Assembly (NCBI GenBank): GCA_014360855.1
Contig: JACIWP010000010.1
Location: forward strand, 1-22,888
Length of the DNA: 22,888 nucleotides
Source of the DNA: Anaerolineae bacterium
GTDB taxonomy: Bacteria; Chloroflexota; Anaerolineae; JACIWP01
Reading direction: 5' to 3'
Shown: piece after piece, positions 1 to 7,257 of the stretch
How the letters are laid out: each line of letters opens with the position of its first letter
Numbering within the stretch: the stretch's first letter is position 1
The notes under the pieces: generated by a model
The model's database searches: none
What the model was told of the DNA's origin: nothing
What the model saw: only the letters and a program-made list of their open reading frames with translations
Translations under genes and position numbers: made by a program

Positions 1-582
1 CAACACCGGGAGATAGGCGCGCGCCGCCCGCAGGGGATTGCGCGGGATGACCAGTCCGCGCGATTCCTGGGCCTCCATAATCTCACCGAAAATGCGCCCA
101 AAAGTCGGGACAAACTGCATGGACATCGCCAAGGTCAGGCTGGCAGAATGCGGCAGGCCCAGCCGTGTCAGGCCGGCCACCAGCTCTCCCTGCTCCGTCG
201 TCCACAGCAGGAGCGAAAAGGCGAAGGCCAGCGCATCCACCCGCAGGGCCATCGTCACGGCCTGCAGGACGCTGGCCGGCCCCACCGATACCTGCCCCCA
301 TCGCCACCATACGGATGCCCCGCCGGCGCCCCAGGTAAAACTGCCCAATACCAGGATAATCAAGGTGATCGGCCACAGCGGGCGCCAGGCCGCCAGCAAA
401 CGCGCCGGCGGCACCCGGCTGGAGAGCGGCAGGATATGGAGCAGTGCCAGCAGTGCAAACATCGCCAGGGGATTTCGGATGAGCGCGGCCGCGACCACGA
501 ACAACAGGGTCAGGCCGAACTTGGTGCGCGGGTCCAAACGGTGGTACCAGGCATCCCCGCGGACATACAGGTCCAGCATCAT
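1..582 (-). CDS. ecfT: ECF transporter transmembrane subunit EcfT (3' end outside window)
   Basis: The scaffold membrane subunit of an energy-coupling factor importer; it couples the two ATPases to the substrate-binding S protein. The first 194 residues are visible and the C-terminus lies beyond the left edge. The start is an ATG whose ATGA overlaps the stop of the upstream ATPase gene (4-nt overlap). A second ATG follows at once. The sequence opens with an amphipathic segment, then hydrophobic helices at about residues 18-48 and 55-75 and again near 100-120. It reaches AQESRGL at about residues 170-176, which matches the Ala-Arg-Gly-type coupling motif by which EcfT helices sit in the grooves of the ATPases. 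The second such motif would be outside the window. It is the last visible gene of the S-A-A'-T operon. Family assignment is secure from sequence plus context; the substrate cannot be told from this subunit. Confidence 0.9.
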   Translation of the reverse strand, partial: MMLDLYVRGDAWYHRLDPRTKFGLTLLFVVAAALIRNPLAMFALLALLHILPLSSRVPPARLLAAWRPLWPITLIILVLGSFTWGAGGASVWWRWGQVSVGPASVLQAVTMALRVDALAFAFSLLLWTTEQGELVAGLTRLGLPHSASLTLAMSMQFVPTFGRIFGEIMEAQESRGLVIPRNPLRAARAYLPVL

Positions 583-1433
583 TGCCCGACCTCCCCTCCG
601 CCGGCCGCCGCCCTCACATACGCTTCGGCAAACTCCTCCGGCAGGAGCAGGTCCGCCGGCAGGCCGGCCAAGCCGGCTTCCCGCAGTGCATGCGCGGTGT
701 GGGTCACCGGCAGGGGCTCCAGGCCGGCCTTGCGCAGGAGGGCCGCGTTGCCCAACACGGAGCGCGTCGGCCCATCCGCCGCGATCTCGCCGGCCTGCAT
801 CAGCACGGCGCGGCCGGCGTACTGCGCCGCCAGCTCCAGGTCATGGGTGATGAGCACCACCGCCGTGCCCCGGCGGTGTCTCTGCGCGACTACCTCGAGG
901 AAATCCCGGGCACTGCCGGCATCCAGCCCATTGGTCGGCTCGTCCAGGATGAGCAGGGCCGGCTCCTGCGCCAGCACGGCCGCCAGGGCCACCTTACGGC
1001 GCAGGCCGTAGCCCAACGCCGCCGGCGGTACATCGGCCATATCCTGCAGTCCCAATGCTTCCAGCGCGGCATTCACGCGCCTCTCCAGCTCCGCGCCCGA
1101 GACCCCTTGGAGCCGCGGGGCAAAGGCCACTTCCTCCCACACGCTGGCGGAAAAGATGATGCGGTCCGGATGTTGCGGGAGATAGGCGATCAGGCGCGCC
1201 CATTCCCCCACCTGCCGGCGGCGCGTGTCCACCCCCTCCACCAGCACGCGCCCGCGCCAGGGCTTCAGCAGGCCGTTGAAATGCTTCACCAGGGTGCTCT
1301 TGCCGGAGCCGTTGCATCCCAGGACAGCCACCCATTCCCCGCGCCTGATCTCCAGCGAGACGCCGCGCAGGGCCGGCGGCCCGTCATCGTAGCGGAACCA
1401 CAGCTCCTGGACAGAAACCAGCGGGGGCGTCAT
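579..1433 (-). CDS. ecfA2: ECF transporter ATPase (second A subunit), degenerate signature
   Basis: ATP-binding subunit that pairs with the neighbouring A subunit to drive an ECF importer at the inner face of the membrane. It has 284 residues. Walker A is GCNGSGKST (39-47), the Q-loop Gln is at 87, Walker B ends in D164-E165, the D-loop is NGLD, and the H-loop His is at 197 in LITHD. All of these are canonical. The ABC signature, normally LSGGQ, reads LGYGL (140-144) followed by RRKVALA, so it has lost the Ser and the Gly-Gly pair. The start is set by the ATGA overlap with the upstream gene, although the frame stays open further upstream. The gene overlaps ecfT by 4 nt, so translation is coupled. 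Because its signature faces the partner's nucleotide site, the degeneration should affect that site rather than its own. Confidence 0.92.
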   Translation of the reverse strand: MTPPLVSVQELWFRYDDGPPALRGVSLEIRRGEWVAVLGCNGSGKSTLVKHFNGLLKPWRGRVLVEGVDTRRRQVGEWARLIAYLPQHPDRIIFSASVWEEVAFAPRLQGVSGAELERRVNAALEALGLQDMADVPPAALGYGLRRKVALAAVLAQEPALLILDEPTNGLDAGSARDFLEVVAQRHRRGTAVVLITHDLELAAQYAGRAVLMQAGEIAADGPTRSVLGNAALLRKAGLEPLPVTHTAHALREAGLAGLPADLLLPEEFAEAYVRAAAGGGEVGQ

Positions 1434-2332
1434 GGGCAAGCTCCAGCATGCGGGAGGGGACTGGAAGGAGCCTGCGATGGCATCGGGGTTAATGCCTGGA
1501 TGGCTTCTTCCGGTGTGAGGAAGTCCCACCGCCGGCCCAGGCGCTCGTTCAACAGGCGCGCCGCACGCGCCATCTGGGGGACATACACCTTGGGGCGCTG
1601 GCCGGCCGCCAGGCGCCCATATACCTCGCGCGGTGTGCCGTCATCCACGACCCGGCCTTCATCCAGGAGGATCACCCGGTCGGCGAAGCGGGCGGCCATC
1701 TCCGCATCCTGCGTCGCCATGATGACGGTGGCAGTGCGTTCCTTCGCCAGCCGGCTGATGACCTGCATGACCTCTTGCCGGCCCCGGGGGTCGAGGCCGG
1801 CAGTCGGTTCATCCAGCACCAGGATGTTGGGCGCCATCGCCAGGACGGTGGCGATCGCCAGGCGCTTCTGCTCCCCGCCGGAAAGCCCCCGCGGATTGCG
1901 CCGGCGCATGCTCTGCAGTCCCACCGCCTCCAGTGCCCAGTCAATGCGTTCCTCGATGGCCGGCGGTTCCCAGCCCAGCTCTTCCAGCCCGAAGGCGATC
2001 TCATCTTCCACGCTGGAGTTGAAGAGCTGGACCTCGGCCTCTTCGAACACCATACCGACATGGCGCGCCAGTTCCGCCACACTGCGTTCGCTGGTGCGCG
2101 TGCCCATGACTTCCACCGCGCCGGCGAATTCCCCGCCGGTCATGCCGGGGACGATGCCGTTCAGACACAGGCAGAGCGTGGTCTTGCCGGCACCCACCGC
2201 TCCGATGAGCGCGACGAACGAGCCGCTCTCGATCTCCAGGGAAACGTGCTGGAGGGCCGGCACCGGCCCATGTCCGGGCAAGGGCGAGGGGTAGGCAAAA
2301 GAGACATCAGTGATGCGAACGATGCTCGACAC
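1430..2332 (-). CDS. ecfA1: ECF transporter ATPase (first A subunit)
   Basis: ATP-binding subunit of the same ECF importer, 300 residues from a GTG start. Walker A is GAVGAGKTT (44-52), the signature LSGGEQ (150-155) is intact and Walker B LVLDEP (171-176) keeps the catalytic Glu. Two positions depart from the norm. The Q-loop Gln is Glu at 97 (MVFEEAE) and the H-loop His is Gln at 208 (ATQD). The GTG at 2332 was chosen because homology begins just after it (SSIVRITDVSFAYP), no ATG is available nearby, and a GGAAGGGG purine stretch precedes it. The longer upstream reading has a Cys/Trp-rich, non-homologous leader inside the S gene. It overlaps the S gene by 26 nt and the next ATPase by 4 nt. 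The C-terminal 80 residues or so form the usual variable ECF ATPase tail. Confidence 0.9.
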   Translation of the reverse strand: MSSIVRITDVSFAYPSPLPGHGPVPALQHVSLEIESGSFVALIGAVGAGKTTLCLCLNGIVPGMTGGEFAGAVEVMGTRTSERSVAELARHVGMVFEEAEVQLFNSSVEDEIAFGLEELGWEPPAIEERIDWALEAVGLQSMRRRNPRGLSGGEQKRLAIATVLAMAPNILVLDEPTAGLDPRGRQEVMQVISRLAKERTATVIMATQDAEMAARFADRVILLDEGRVVDDGTPREVYGRLAAGQRPKVYVPQMARAARLLNERLGRRWDFLTPEEAIQALTPMPSQAPSSPLPHAGACP

Positions 2333-2849
2333 GGCCCCTTCCGTATTCCAGAACTGCCGGATATGCCCGGGAGACCAGATACAGCAGGGGCATGCCCAGC
2401 AGGCCAAAGGCGCCCTGGATCGAGTTGCCGGGCAGTTCGGTCAGCGCCGGCCCCAGCCCGTACAGCGGGATCTCGACGAGGAAGTAGCCCAGCACAACCA
2501 CCACCTCTCCCAGGAAAGCGCCCAACAGCATGGCGCCGGGGCGATGCCGGCCCAGCCGGGCGACATAGCCAGCGAGAAAGCCCTGCAGGCCGTGGATGAT
2601 CAGGGTCAGCGGTGCCCAGTGCGGGTATCCGCCGACCAGGTCGGCCAGCGCGGTCCCGCCGCCGGCGATGATAAATCCCAACCAGGGACCGAACGCCAGC
2701 GCCGAAAAGGTCGCCGCCACATCCCCCAGGTGAATATAGCCCCGCGTGGGAGCCATGGGGATGCGCACCAGCAGGGTGAAGACGCAGGTCACGGCCACCA
2801 TCACCGCCACGAGGGCGATCAGACGCACATCGGTTTTGCGCGACACCAT
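2307..2849 (-). CDS. ECF transporter substrate-binding S component
   Basis: Integral membrane substrate-capture subunit of the ECF importer, 180 residues, with five to six predicted hydrophobic segments. The run from about residue 30 (TRGYIHLGD, then FSALAFGPWLG, GGGTALADLVGGY and TLIIHGLQGFLAG) is typical of the ECF S proteins grouped with riboflavin/HMP-type families (PF07155/PF12822-like). The vitamin cannot be named from sequence alone. The ATG at 2849 follows AGGAGG with 8-nt spacing, so it is preferred over an in-frame ATG 12 codons upstream with no ribosome-binding site. It is the first gene of an operon that runs S, A, A', T, which suggests a dedicated (group I-like) arrangement for this S protein. 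No riboswitch is visible in the short leader. Confidence 0.88.
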   Translation of the reverse strand: MVSRKTDVRLIALVAVMVAVTCVFTLLVRIPMAPTRGYIHLGDVAATFSALAFGPWLGFIIAGGGTALADLVGGYPHWAPLTLIIHGLQGFLAGYVARLGRHRPGAMLLGAFLGEVVVVLGYFLVEIPLYGLGPALTELPGNSIQGAFGLLGMPLLYLVSRAYPAVLEYGRGRVEHRSHH

Positions 2850-2913
2850 CGCGGTCTCCTCCTTCCTTTTTCGTAAATATTGCAATCGGGCCTACCACCC
2901 GCCGGCGCCAAAC

Positions 2914-2941
2914 AGTATACACCCGGCCATCGGGGCGTCAA
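2914..2941 (-). promoter_or_regulatory. Sigma70-type promoter for the ECF transporter operon
   Basis: On the minus strand a TTGACG -35 box (2941-2936) is followed after 16 nt by TATACT (2919-2914). This gives a leader of about 60 nt before the S-component ATG. A second, overlapping candidate lies just upstream (TTGACT at 2978-2973, 16 nt, TATGGT at 2956-2951). Both are close to consensus; the nearer one is the better match. Confidence 0.6.
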
Positions 2942-2959
2942 GTACTGCAAACCATATTT

Positions 2960-2970
2960 TGGTCTGACCA
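2960..2970. promoter_or_regulatory. Palindrome TGGTCTGACCA, possible GntR/FadR-type operator
   Basis: A perfect 5-bp inverted repeat around one central base. It lies between the -35 and -10 of the upstream candidate promoter and about 19 bp upstream of the -35 box of the downstream one. The core TGGTC-N-GACCA is the arrangement known for FadR/FCD-type GntR regulators. No such regulator gene is in the window, so the assignment is by motif only. Confidence 0.35.
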
Positions 2971-3012
2971 TCAGTCAAGTTTGCGGTTATTATATTCCCA
3001 GCGGTATGATAG

Positions 3013-4155
3013 TCAAATTTCCAGGGGCTCGCCCACACACAAGGTCGGGCAGTGATGCAAGGCCTTCCATCCCTGCGCCGCCAGCGCCGGCTGGGGCACG
3101 GATGCCTCATCCGGTTTGTCCGACAGGCCGAAGATGAGAGCGCCCTGCCGGCGCAGATAGAGGGCGGCCTGGTGCACCTCCTGGGTGATCAAGATGCGCT
3201 CCTGCAGGAGCTTCTCAACGGGGATGCCGTCCGCCGGCGAGGGGTCATAGCGCGCCGCGGTCAGCTCATACTCGCGATAGCGGAAGGCCTTGAACGGGGT
3301 GGGATCGCCGGCGTCCCAGGCCGACAGCACCTCCTGATGCAGGTCCAGCAGGCCGGCGGTCCTCAGATCTTCGCGCCGGCCGTCCACCAGATGGATAAAG
3401 GCATCGAATGATGGGATGCGCCCGGACTGATAGCCCTCCAGCACCTCTTCCAGCGTATACAGCCCGGCCCCGATGATGAGACACAGGTAGGCCAGCAAAT
3501 CCTGGTTATCCTGGGTGAACGGATGATAGACCTGCTGGTTCAGGGTGTCGTAGGCGTGCTGGAAGGCCGCATGGTCGAAATGCTCGCCCAGCGCCAAGGC
3601 CACGGTGTCCTTCACCGCCTGCACCCGCACCTGGTCAATAATTTTGTCGTTGCGGCCGCGCGCTCCCACCAGCGTCTTATCCATGTCAATCACCACCGCC
3701 AGGTGCTCGTCGAACGCGAAGCCCTGCCGGCGGGCATATTCCAGGAACTCCGCCAGGCCGGCCCAGCGGTTGGACAGGAAAACGCGCCCCTCGACGCGCC
3801 ACTGCGGCGGCTCTGCCGGCTTGTCGGCGCCGATAAAGGCCAGCCCTTCCCAGCCGCCGGCGGCACACAGGTTGGCGAAGGCATTGCCGTCGTTCATGTA
3901 AGTGTCGCCCAGGAATATCAGGCGCTTCAGCCGCGTCTGCGGCGCATCCAGCCGGCGCGCCGCCTCCAGGATGCGCGCCACCACCAGCGCATATTCCGGC
4001 TCCGCCTTGCGCGGGATGCGGTAGGCCGGCCAGCCCAGTTCCTTCCACAACTGCTCCAGCGCCGGCAGTCGGGGGTCAGACGGCTCCAGCCGGCGGTACA
4101 CAATGAAATCGCCGAACAATTCTGCCATGCTGGCAGGTCCGAAGATGTGCAGCAT
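3013..4155 (-). CDS. HAD-like protein of unknown function
   Basis: A 380-residue soluble protein. A HAD-superfamily motif I, VVIDMDKTLVG with nucleophile candidates D157 and D159, sits mid-protein. It is preceded by a 150-residue N-terminal part that contains LIFLGDTYMNDGNAF (about 79-93). A second conserved-looking patch, FGLSDKPDEAS, lies near residue 350. The DxDxT layout suggests a phosphatase or phosphotransferase fold, but I cannot assign a substrate. The ATG at 4155 follows GGAGG with 5-nt spacing and beats an in-frame start 10 codons earlier. It follows the aspartate kinase gene after 42 nt, so it is probably transcribed from the SAM-riboswitch promoter and may act in amino-acid or one-carbon metabolism. 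That functional link is inference from position only. Confidence 0.7.
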   Translation of the reverse strand: MLHIFGPASMAELFGDFIVYRRLEPSDPRLPALEQLWKELGWPAYRIPRKAEPEYALVVARILEAARRLDAPQTRLKRLIFLGDTYMNDGNAFANLCAAGGWEGLAFIGADKPAEPPQWRVEGRVFLSNRWAGLAEFLEYARRQGFAFDEHLAVVIDMDKTLVGARGRNDKIIDQVRVQAVKDTVALALGEHFDHAAFQHAYDTLNQQVYHPFTQDNQDLLAYLCLIIGAGLYTLEEVLEGYQSGRIPSFDAFIHLVDGRREDLRTAGLLDLHQEVLSAWDAGDPTPFKAFRYREYELTAARYDPSPADGIPVEKLLQERILITQEVHQAALYLRRQGALIFGLSDKPDEASVPQPALAAQGWKALHHCPTLCVGEPLEI

Positions 4156-4197
4156 AGTGTCCTCCGTAGTGAGCACATATCGCAAGCAGAGATTATG

Positions 4198-5607
4198 CTA
4201 TAACCCGCCGGCCGTGTCCAATCCCAGCTCGGCGTGGATATAGCGCACGGTGTCGTCCACATCTGCCTCCGGCACCACGAACGAGATGTTATACTCGCTG
4301 GCCGACTGGGCGACGGAAATGATCCGCGTGCCGCGCCGGCCCAACGCGGCAAAGGCGCGCGGCACCGTCTGCGCCGGCTGGGCGCTGGTGCGCCCGACCA
4401 CCGAAATCGTGCCGACCTCCTCGCGCACACCGATGTGCGAGATGACGCCCCGCTGTAATTCGCCCGAGAGGGCATGCTCCAGCACGCGCACACAGTGCCG
4501 CTGGTCCTGCCGGCGCACCACCAGGTTCAGACTGCGTTCCGAAAGCGGCTGGGTGAAGAGCAGGATATCCACGCCGGCATCCGCCAGGCTCTCCAGCACG
4601 CGCGCCCCTACCAGCGGCCCCCATTCCTGGCTGTTGCCGGCGATGCCGATGAGGCTCAATCCTTTGGTAGAGATGATGGCCGGCATGGCCCGGCGGTTCG
4701 GCGACGGTGAGCTGGTGATCAACGTGCCAGGGTGTGATGGGTTGAAGCTGTTAAGGATGCGCAGGGGGATGCCGGCCTGATGCACCGGCGCGACCGTCTT
4801 GGGATGCAGGACATCTGCGCCGTAATAGGCCAGCTCCTCCGCCTCCTCATAGCTCAGCTCGTCCAGCGTGTGCGCCTCCGGCACGATATTCGGATCCGCC
4901 GTCAGGATGCCGTCCACATCGGTCCATATTTGCACCTCTTCTGCCCCCAGACAGGCGCCGAGGATGGCGGCCGAGTAGTCGCTTCCACCCCGCCCCAGCA
5001 CGGTGGTAACTCCCTCCTTCGTCGCCCCGACATAGCCGGTCACCACCGGCACGATGCCGCGCTCCAGCAGGGGCGGGATCAAGGCCTGCACGCGTTCCCG
5101 GGTGAGGTCCATGATGGGACGCGCCGCGCCGAAATGGTCATCGGTGATAATGAGCTGTGTGGCAACGATATCGCGCGCCCGAATGCCGCGCGCCGAGAGC
5201 GCCGCCGCCAGGATGCGCGCCGAGAGCTGTTCGCCGATGGAGGAGACAGCATCGTAGCCGCGCGGGGTGATTTCCCCGAGCACGGCGATGCTCCGGCAGA
5301 GCAGTTCAAAATCGTGCAGGCGGTCCTCAATAAGGCCGGCCACCTCCACCCGCTCCACACTGCGCGCCAGAAGCTGGTCCACCACCTGCAGGTGCCGCTC
5401 CAGGAGCGTCGCCTTGGCCTCGCGATAGACTCTGTCCTCACCGCGGCTGGCCGCACGCGCCGCCTCGATCAGCAGATTGGTCACCCCGCTCATGGCAGAG
5501 ACGACGATAACCGGCTCGCGCGACAGATACGACTCGATGATATCCATGACGGCGGACATACGCCCCGCGTCGCCTACCGAAGTCCCCCCGAATTTCATCA
5601 CGATCAT
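4198..5607 (-). CDS. lysC: Aspartate kinase
   Basis: Catalyses ATP-dependent phosphorylation of L-aspartate, the first step towards lysine, threonine and methionine. It has 469 residues. The kinase domain starts at the N-terminus with KFGGTSVGDA (5-14), and SSIGEQLSARI, LGRGGSDYSA and WTDVDGI follow as expected. The last 160 residues or so look like the paired ACT domains used for feedback control (one begins around SLIGIAGNSQ, the other around ISVVGRTSA). There is no fused homoserine dehydrogenase. The ATG at 5607 has AGGAGG 8 nt upstream. The gene lies 25 nt after the cystathionine gamma-synthase-family gene in the SAM-controlled transcript, so this isozyme is probably the one tied to methionine supply. 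Family identity is firm; which end products inhibit it cannot be read from the sequence. Confidence 0.95.
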   Translation of the reverse strand: MIVMKFGGTSVGDAGRMSAVMDIIESYLSREPVIVVSAMSGVTNLLIEAARAASRGEDRVYREAKATLLERHLQVVDQLLARSVERVEVAGLIEDRLHDFELLCRSIAVLGEITPRGYDAVSSIGEQLSARILAAALSARGIRARDIVATQLIITDDHFGAARPIMDLTRERVQALIPPLLERGIVPVVTGYVGATKEGVTTVLGRGGSDYSAAILGACLGAEEVQIWTDVDGILTADPNIVPEAHTLDELSYEEAEELAYYGADVLHPKTVAPVHQAGIPLRILNSFNPSHPGTLITSSPSPNRRAMPAIISTKGLSLIGIAGNSQEWGPLVGARVLESLADAGVDILLFTQPLSERSLNLVVRRQDQRHCVRVLEHALSGELQRGVISHIGVREEVGTISVVGRTSAQPAQTVPRAFAALGRRGTRIISVAQSASEYNISFVVPEADVDDTVRYIHAELGLDTAGGL

Positions 5608-5632
5608 GTGCTCACCTCCTCGCGCCGGCCGC

Positions 5633-6850
5633 TCACAGGATGGAATCCAGCGCCTGCTGTAAATCGGCGATCAGGTCGTCCGCATCCTCGATGCCCAGGG
5701 CATAGCGCACCAGCTCATCCTTGATGCCCATGCGCTCGCGCTCCTGCTTGTCCAGCGCGAAATGGGACATCAGCGCCGGCTGTTCGATAATGGACTCCAC
5801 ACCGCCCAGGCTCGGCCCGACGTACGGGATCTTCAGCGCGTCGATAAAGCGCATGGTGCGCTCCATATCCCCTTCGATCTCGAAGCTGACCACCCCGCCG
5901 AAGCCAGCCATCAGCTTTTTGGCGATGGCATGGTCCGGATGCGAGGGCAGACCGGGGTAAAAGACCCGCCGCACCGCCGGGTGAGATTCCAGGAACTCCG
6001 CCACCCGCTGGCCGTTCTCGTTGTGGCGCTGTATGCGCAGGGAAAGGGTCTTGATGCCGCGCAGGAGCAAATAGGCGGCGTGCGGGTCAATGGTCGGTCC
6101 CAGCATGTTTTGGGCGTCCTTGAGCTTGTGGATGATCTCCGCCGGCCCCGCCACCGAGCCGGCCAGCAGGTCGTTGTGCCCGCCCAGGTACTTGGTGCCG
6201 CTGTGGATCACCAGATCGGCGCCGAATTCCGCCGGCCGGATGTTGAAGGGCGTGGCGAAGGTGCTGTCCACTGCCAGCAGACAGCCGTGCCGGCGGGCGA
6301 TCTCCACCAGCCGCGGCAGGTCCACTACCCGCAGGTACGGGTTCGTCGGCAGTTCCGTAAAAATGAGGCGCGTGCGCGGCGTGACGGCGGCTTCCAGCGC
6401 CTCCAGGTCCTCCACCGGCACGAAGGTGACCTCGATGCCCAGCCGGCGCAGGAACGCCAGGGCGAACTCCCGCGTCTTGCGGTAGCAGTCCTCGGTGATG
6501 ATGAGGTGGTCGCCGGCGGAAAGCAGGGTCAGGAAGACGGTGGTGATGGCCGCCATGCCTGAGGCCACCAGCATGGCCTCCTCGCACCCATCCAGCTCGG
6601 CCAGCTTGCGCTCTACCGTCTCGCGGGTGGGGTTGGTATAGCGGCCGTATTCCCCGCGCTGGAGGGGCAGTTCGGCCATCTTCCTCTGCATGTGGGCGAT
6701 AACGGCCTGGCTGTTCTCGAAGGTATAGGTGGATGTCTGGATAATCGGCGTGGTCAGCGAGCCGTAAGGCTTCTGACGGGATTCGCCGGCGTGCACCGCA
6801 CGGGTGGAAAAACCGCGGGAGGTGGCCGGCCGGGTGTTCTCTTCTGTCAT
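5633..6850 (-). CDS. metB: Cystathionine gamma-synthase-family PLP enzyme
   Basis: A fold-type I PLP enzyme of the Cys/Met metabolism family, 405 residues, full length. The Schiff-base lysine is K220 in SGTKYLGGH, with D195 in AVDSTFATP as the pyridine-nitrogen partner. The active-site stretch YGRYTNPT (68-75) is followed by the ELDG turn. It probably joins an activated homoserine to cysteine to make cystathionine, but a gamma-lyase or sulfhydrylase role cannot be excluded. YGRY is close to the version I associate with plant cystathionine gamma-synthase, which uses O-phosphohomoserine. The SAM-I riboswitch directly upstream argues for methionine synthesis rather than breakdown. The ATG at 6850 follows AAGGAGG with 5-nt spacing. 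First gene of an operon with aspartate kinase. Confidence 0.88.
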   Translation of the reverse strand: MTEENTRPATSRGFSTRAVHAGESRQKPYGSLTTPIIQTSTYTFENSQAVIAHMQRKMAELPLQRGEYGRYTNPTRETVERKLAELDGCEEAMLVASGMAAITTVFLTLLSAGDHLIITEDCYRKTREFALAFLRRLGIEVTFVPVEDLEALEAAVTPRTRLIFTELPTNPYLRVVDLPRLVEIARRHGCLLAVDSTFATPFNIRPAEFGADLVIHSGTKYLGGHNDLLAGSVAGPAEIIHKLKDAQNMLGPTIDPHAAYLLLRGIKTLSLRIQRHNENGQRVAEFLESHPAVRRVFYPGLPSHPDHAIAKKLMAGFGGVVSFEIEGDMERTMRFIDALKIPYVGPSLGGVESIIEQPALMSHFALDKQERERMGIKDELVRYALGIEDADDLIADLQQALDSIL

Positions 6851-6865
6851 CGCAACCTCCTTGCC

Positions 6866-6915
6866 AATAAAAATATCCTCGCCGCCTTATCCGAGAAGCA
6901 CCGCCGGCCCGAGGA
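6866..6915 (-). terminator. Possible second terminator-like hairpin in the leader
   Basis: On the minus-strand RNA a 6-bp perfect stem, UCCUCG/CGAGGA (6915-6910 with 6881-6876), may extend inward by GCC/GGC. It is followed by UAUUUUUAUU (6875-6866). It lies downstream of the riboswitch terminator and just before the ribosome-binding site. The loop is large and the stem interrupted, so this may simply be an A/T-rich spacer. Confidence 0.3.
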
Positions 6916-6930
6916 GTCCGTTTCAGGACA

Positions 6931-6977
6931 TAAAAAGCTGCTGCCCCAGGGATTCGTCGGTATGAGAAGGCAGCAGC
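6931..6977 (-). terminator. Intrinsic terminator of the SAM riboswitch
   Basis: On the minus strand GCTGCTGCC (6977-6969) pairs perfectly with GGCAGCAGC (6945-6937) across a 23-nt loop, followed directly by TTTTTA. An alternative 11-bp helix can form between 6998-6988 (the riboswitch P1 3' strand plus two bases) and 6972-6962. It consumes four bases of the terminator's 5' arm, so terminator and antiterminator exclude each other. This is the expected transcription-attenuation layout: with SAM bound, P1 forms and the terminator folds. Confidence 0.9.
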
Positions 6978-6989
6978 ATCTTCGCCATA

Positions 6990-7126
<137 letters not shown>

Positions 7127-7155
7127 CAACCAAAAACCTATGCAATTTTGTCAGG

Positions 7156-7184
7156 TTTATACCACAGTCGCTGAAATCGCGCAA
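7156..7184 (-). promoter_or_regulatory. Promoter of the SAM-riboswitch operon
   Basis: Minus-strand TTGCGC (7184-7179), a 17-nt spacer and TATAAA (7161-7156). The upstream bases TGTGG give an extended -10 (TGGTATAAA). The predicted start of transcription falls about 20 nt before the riboswitch. It is back-to-back with the plus-strand promoter, with nine bases between the two -35 boxes. Confidence 0.75.
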
Positions 7185-7193
7185 ATCGGCGGA

Positions 7194-7223
7194 TTGCGCT
7201 CCCTTCCGGCCCCATGCTATAAT
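7194..7223 (+). promoter_or_regulatory. Promoter of the DUF6485-SagB-GH/M23-DUF89 cassette
   Basis: Plus-strand TTGCGC (7194-7199), an 18-nt spacer and a perfect TATAAT (7218-7223) preceded by TGC, which makes a consensus extended -10. It lies 34 nt before the first ATG of the cassette. Confidence 0.75.
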
Positions 7224-7257
7224 TGGCCCAGCACGGCAGGCTCGATGGAGGATGACG

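Noticed and set aside
582..2294. A 570-codon open frame on the plus strand opposite the ECF ATPase genes
   Set aside because: The minus-strand frames hold complete ABC ATPase motifs and linked ATGA overlaps; the plus frame is Arg/Pro-rich shadow sequence.
2984..3009. A plus-strand promoter-like pair (TTGCGG and TATGAT with an 18-nt spacer)
   Set aside because: It would fire into the 3' end of a minus-strand gene with no plus-strand gene to express.
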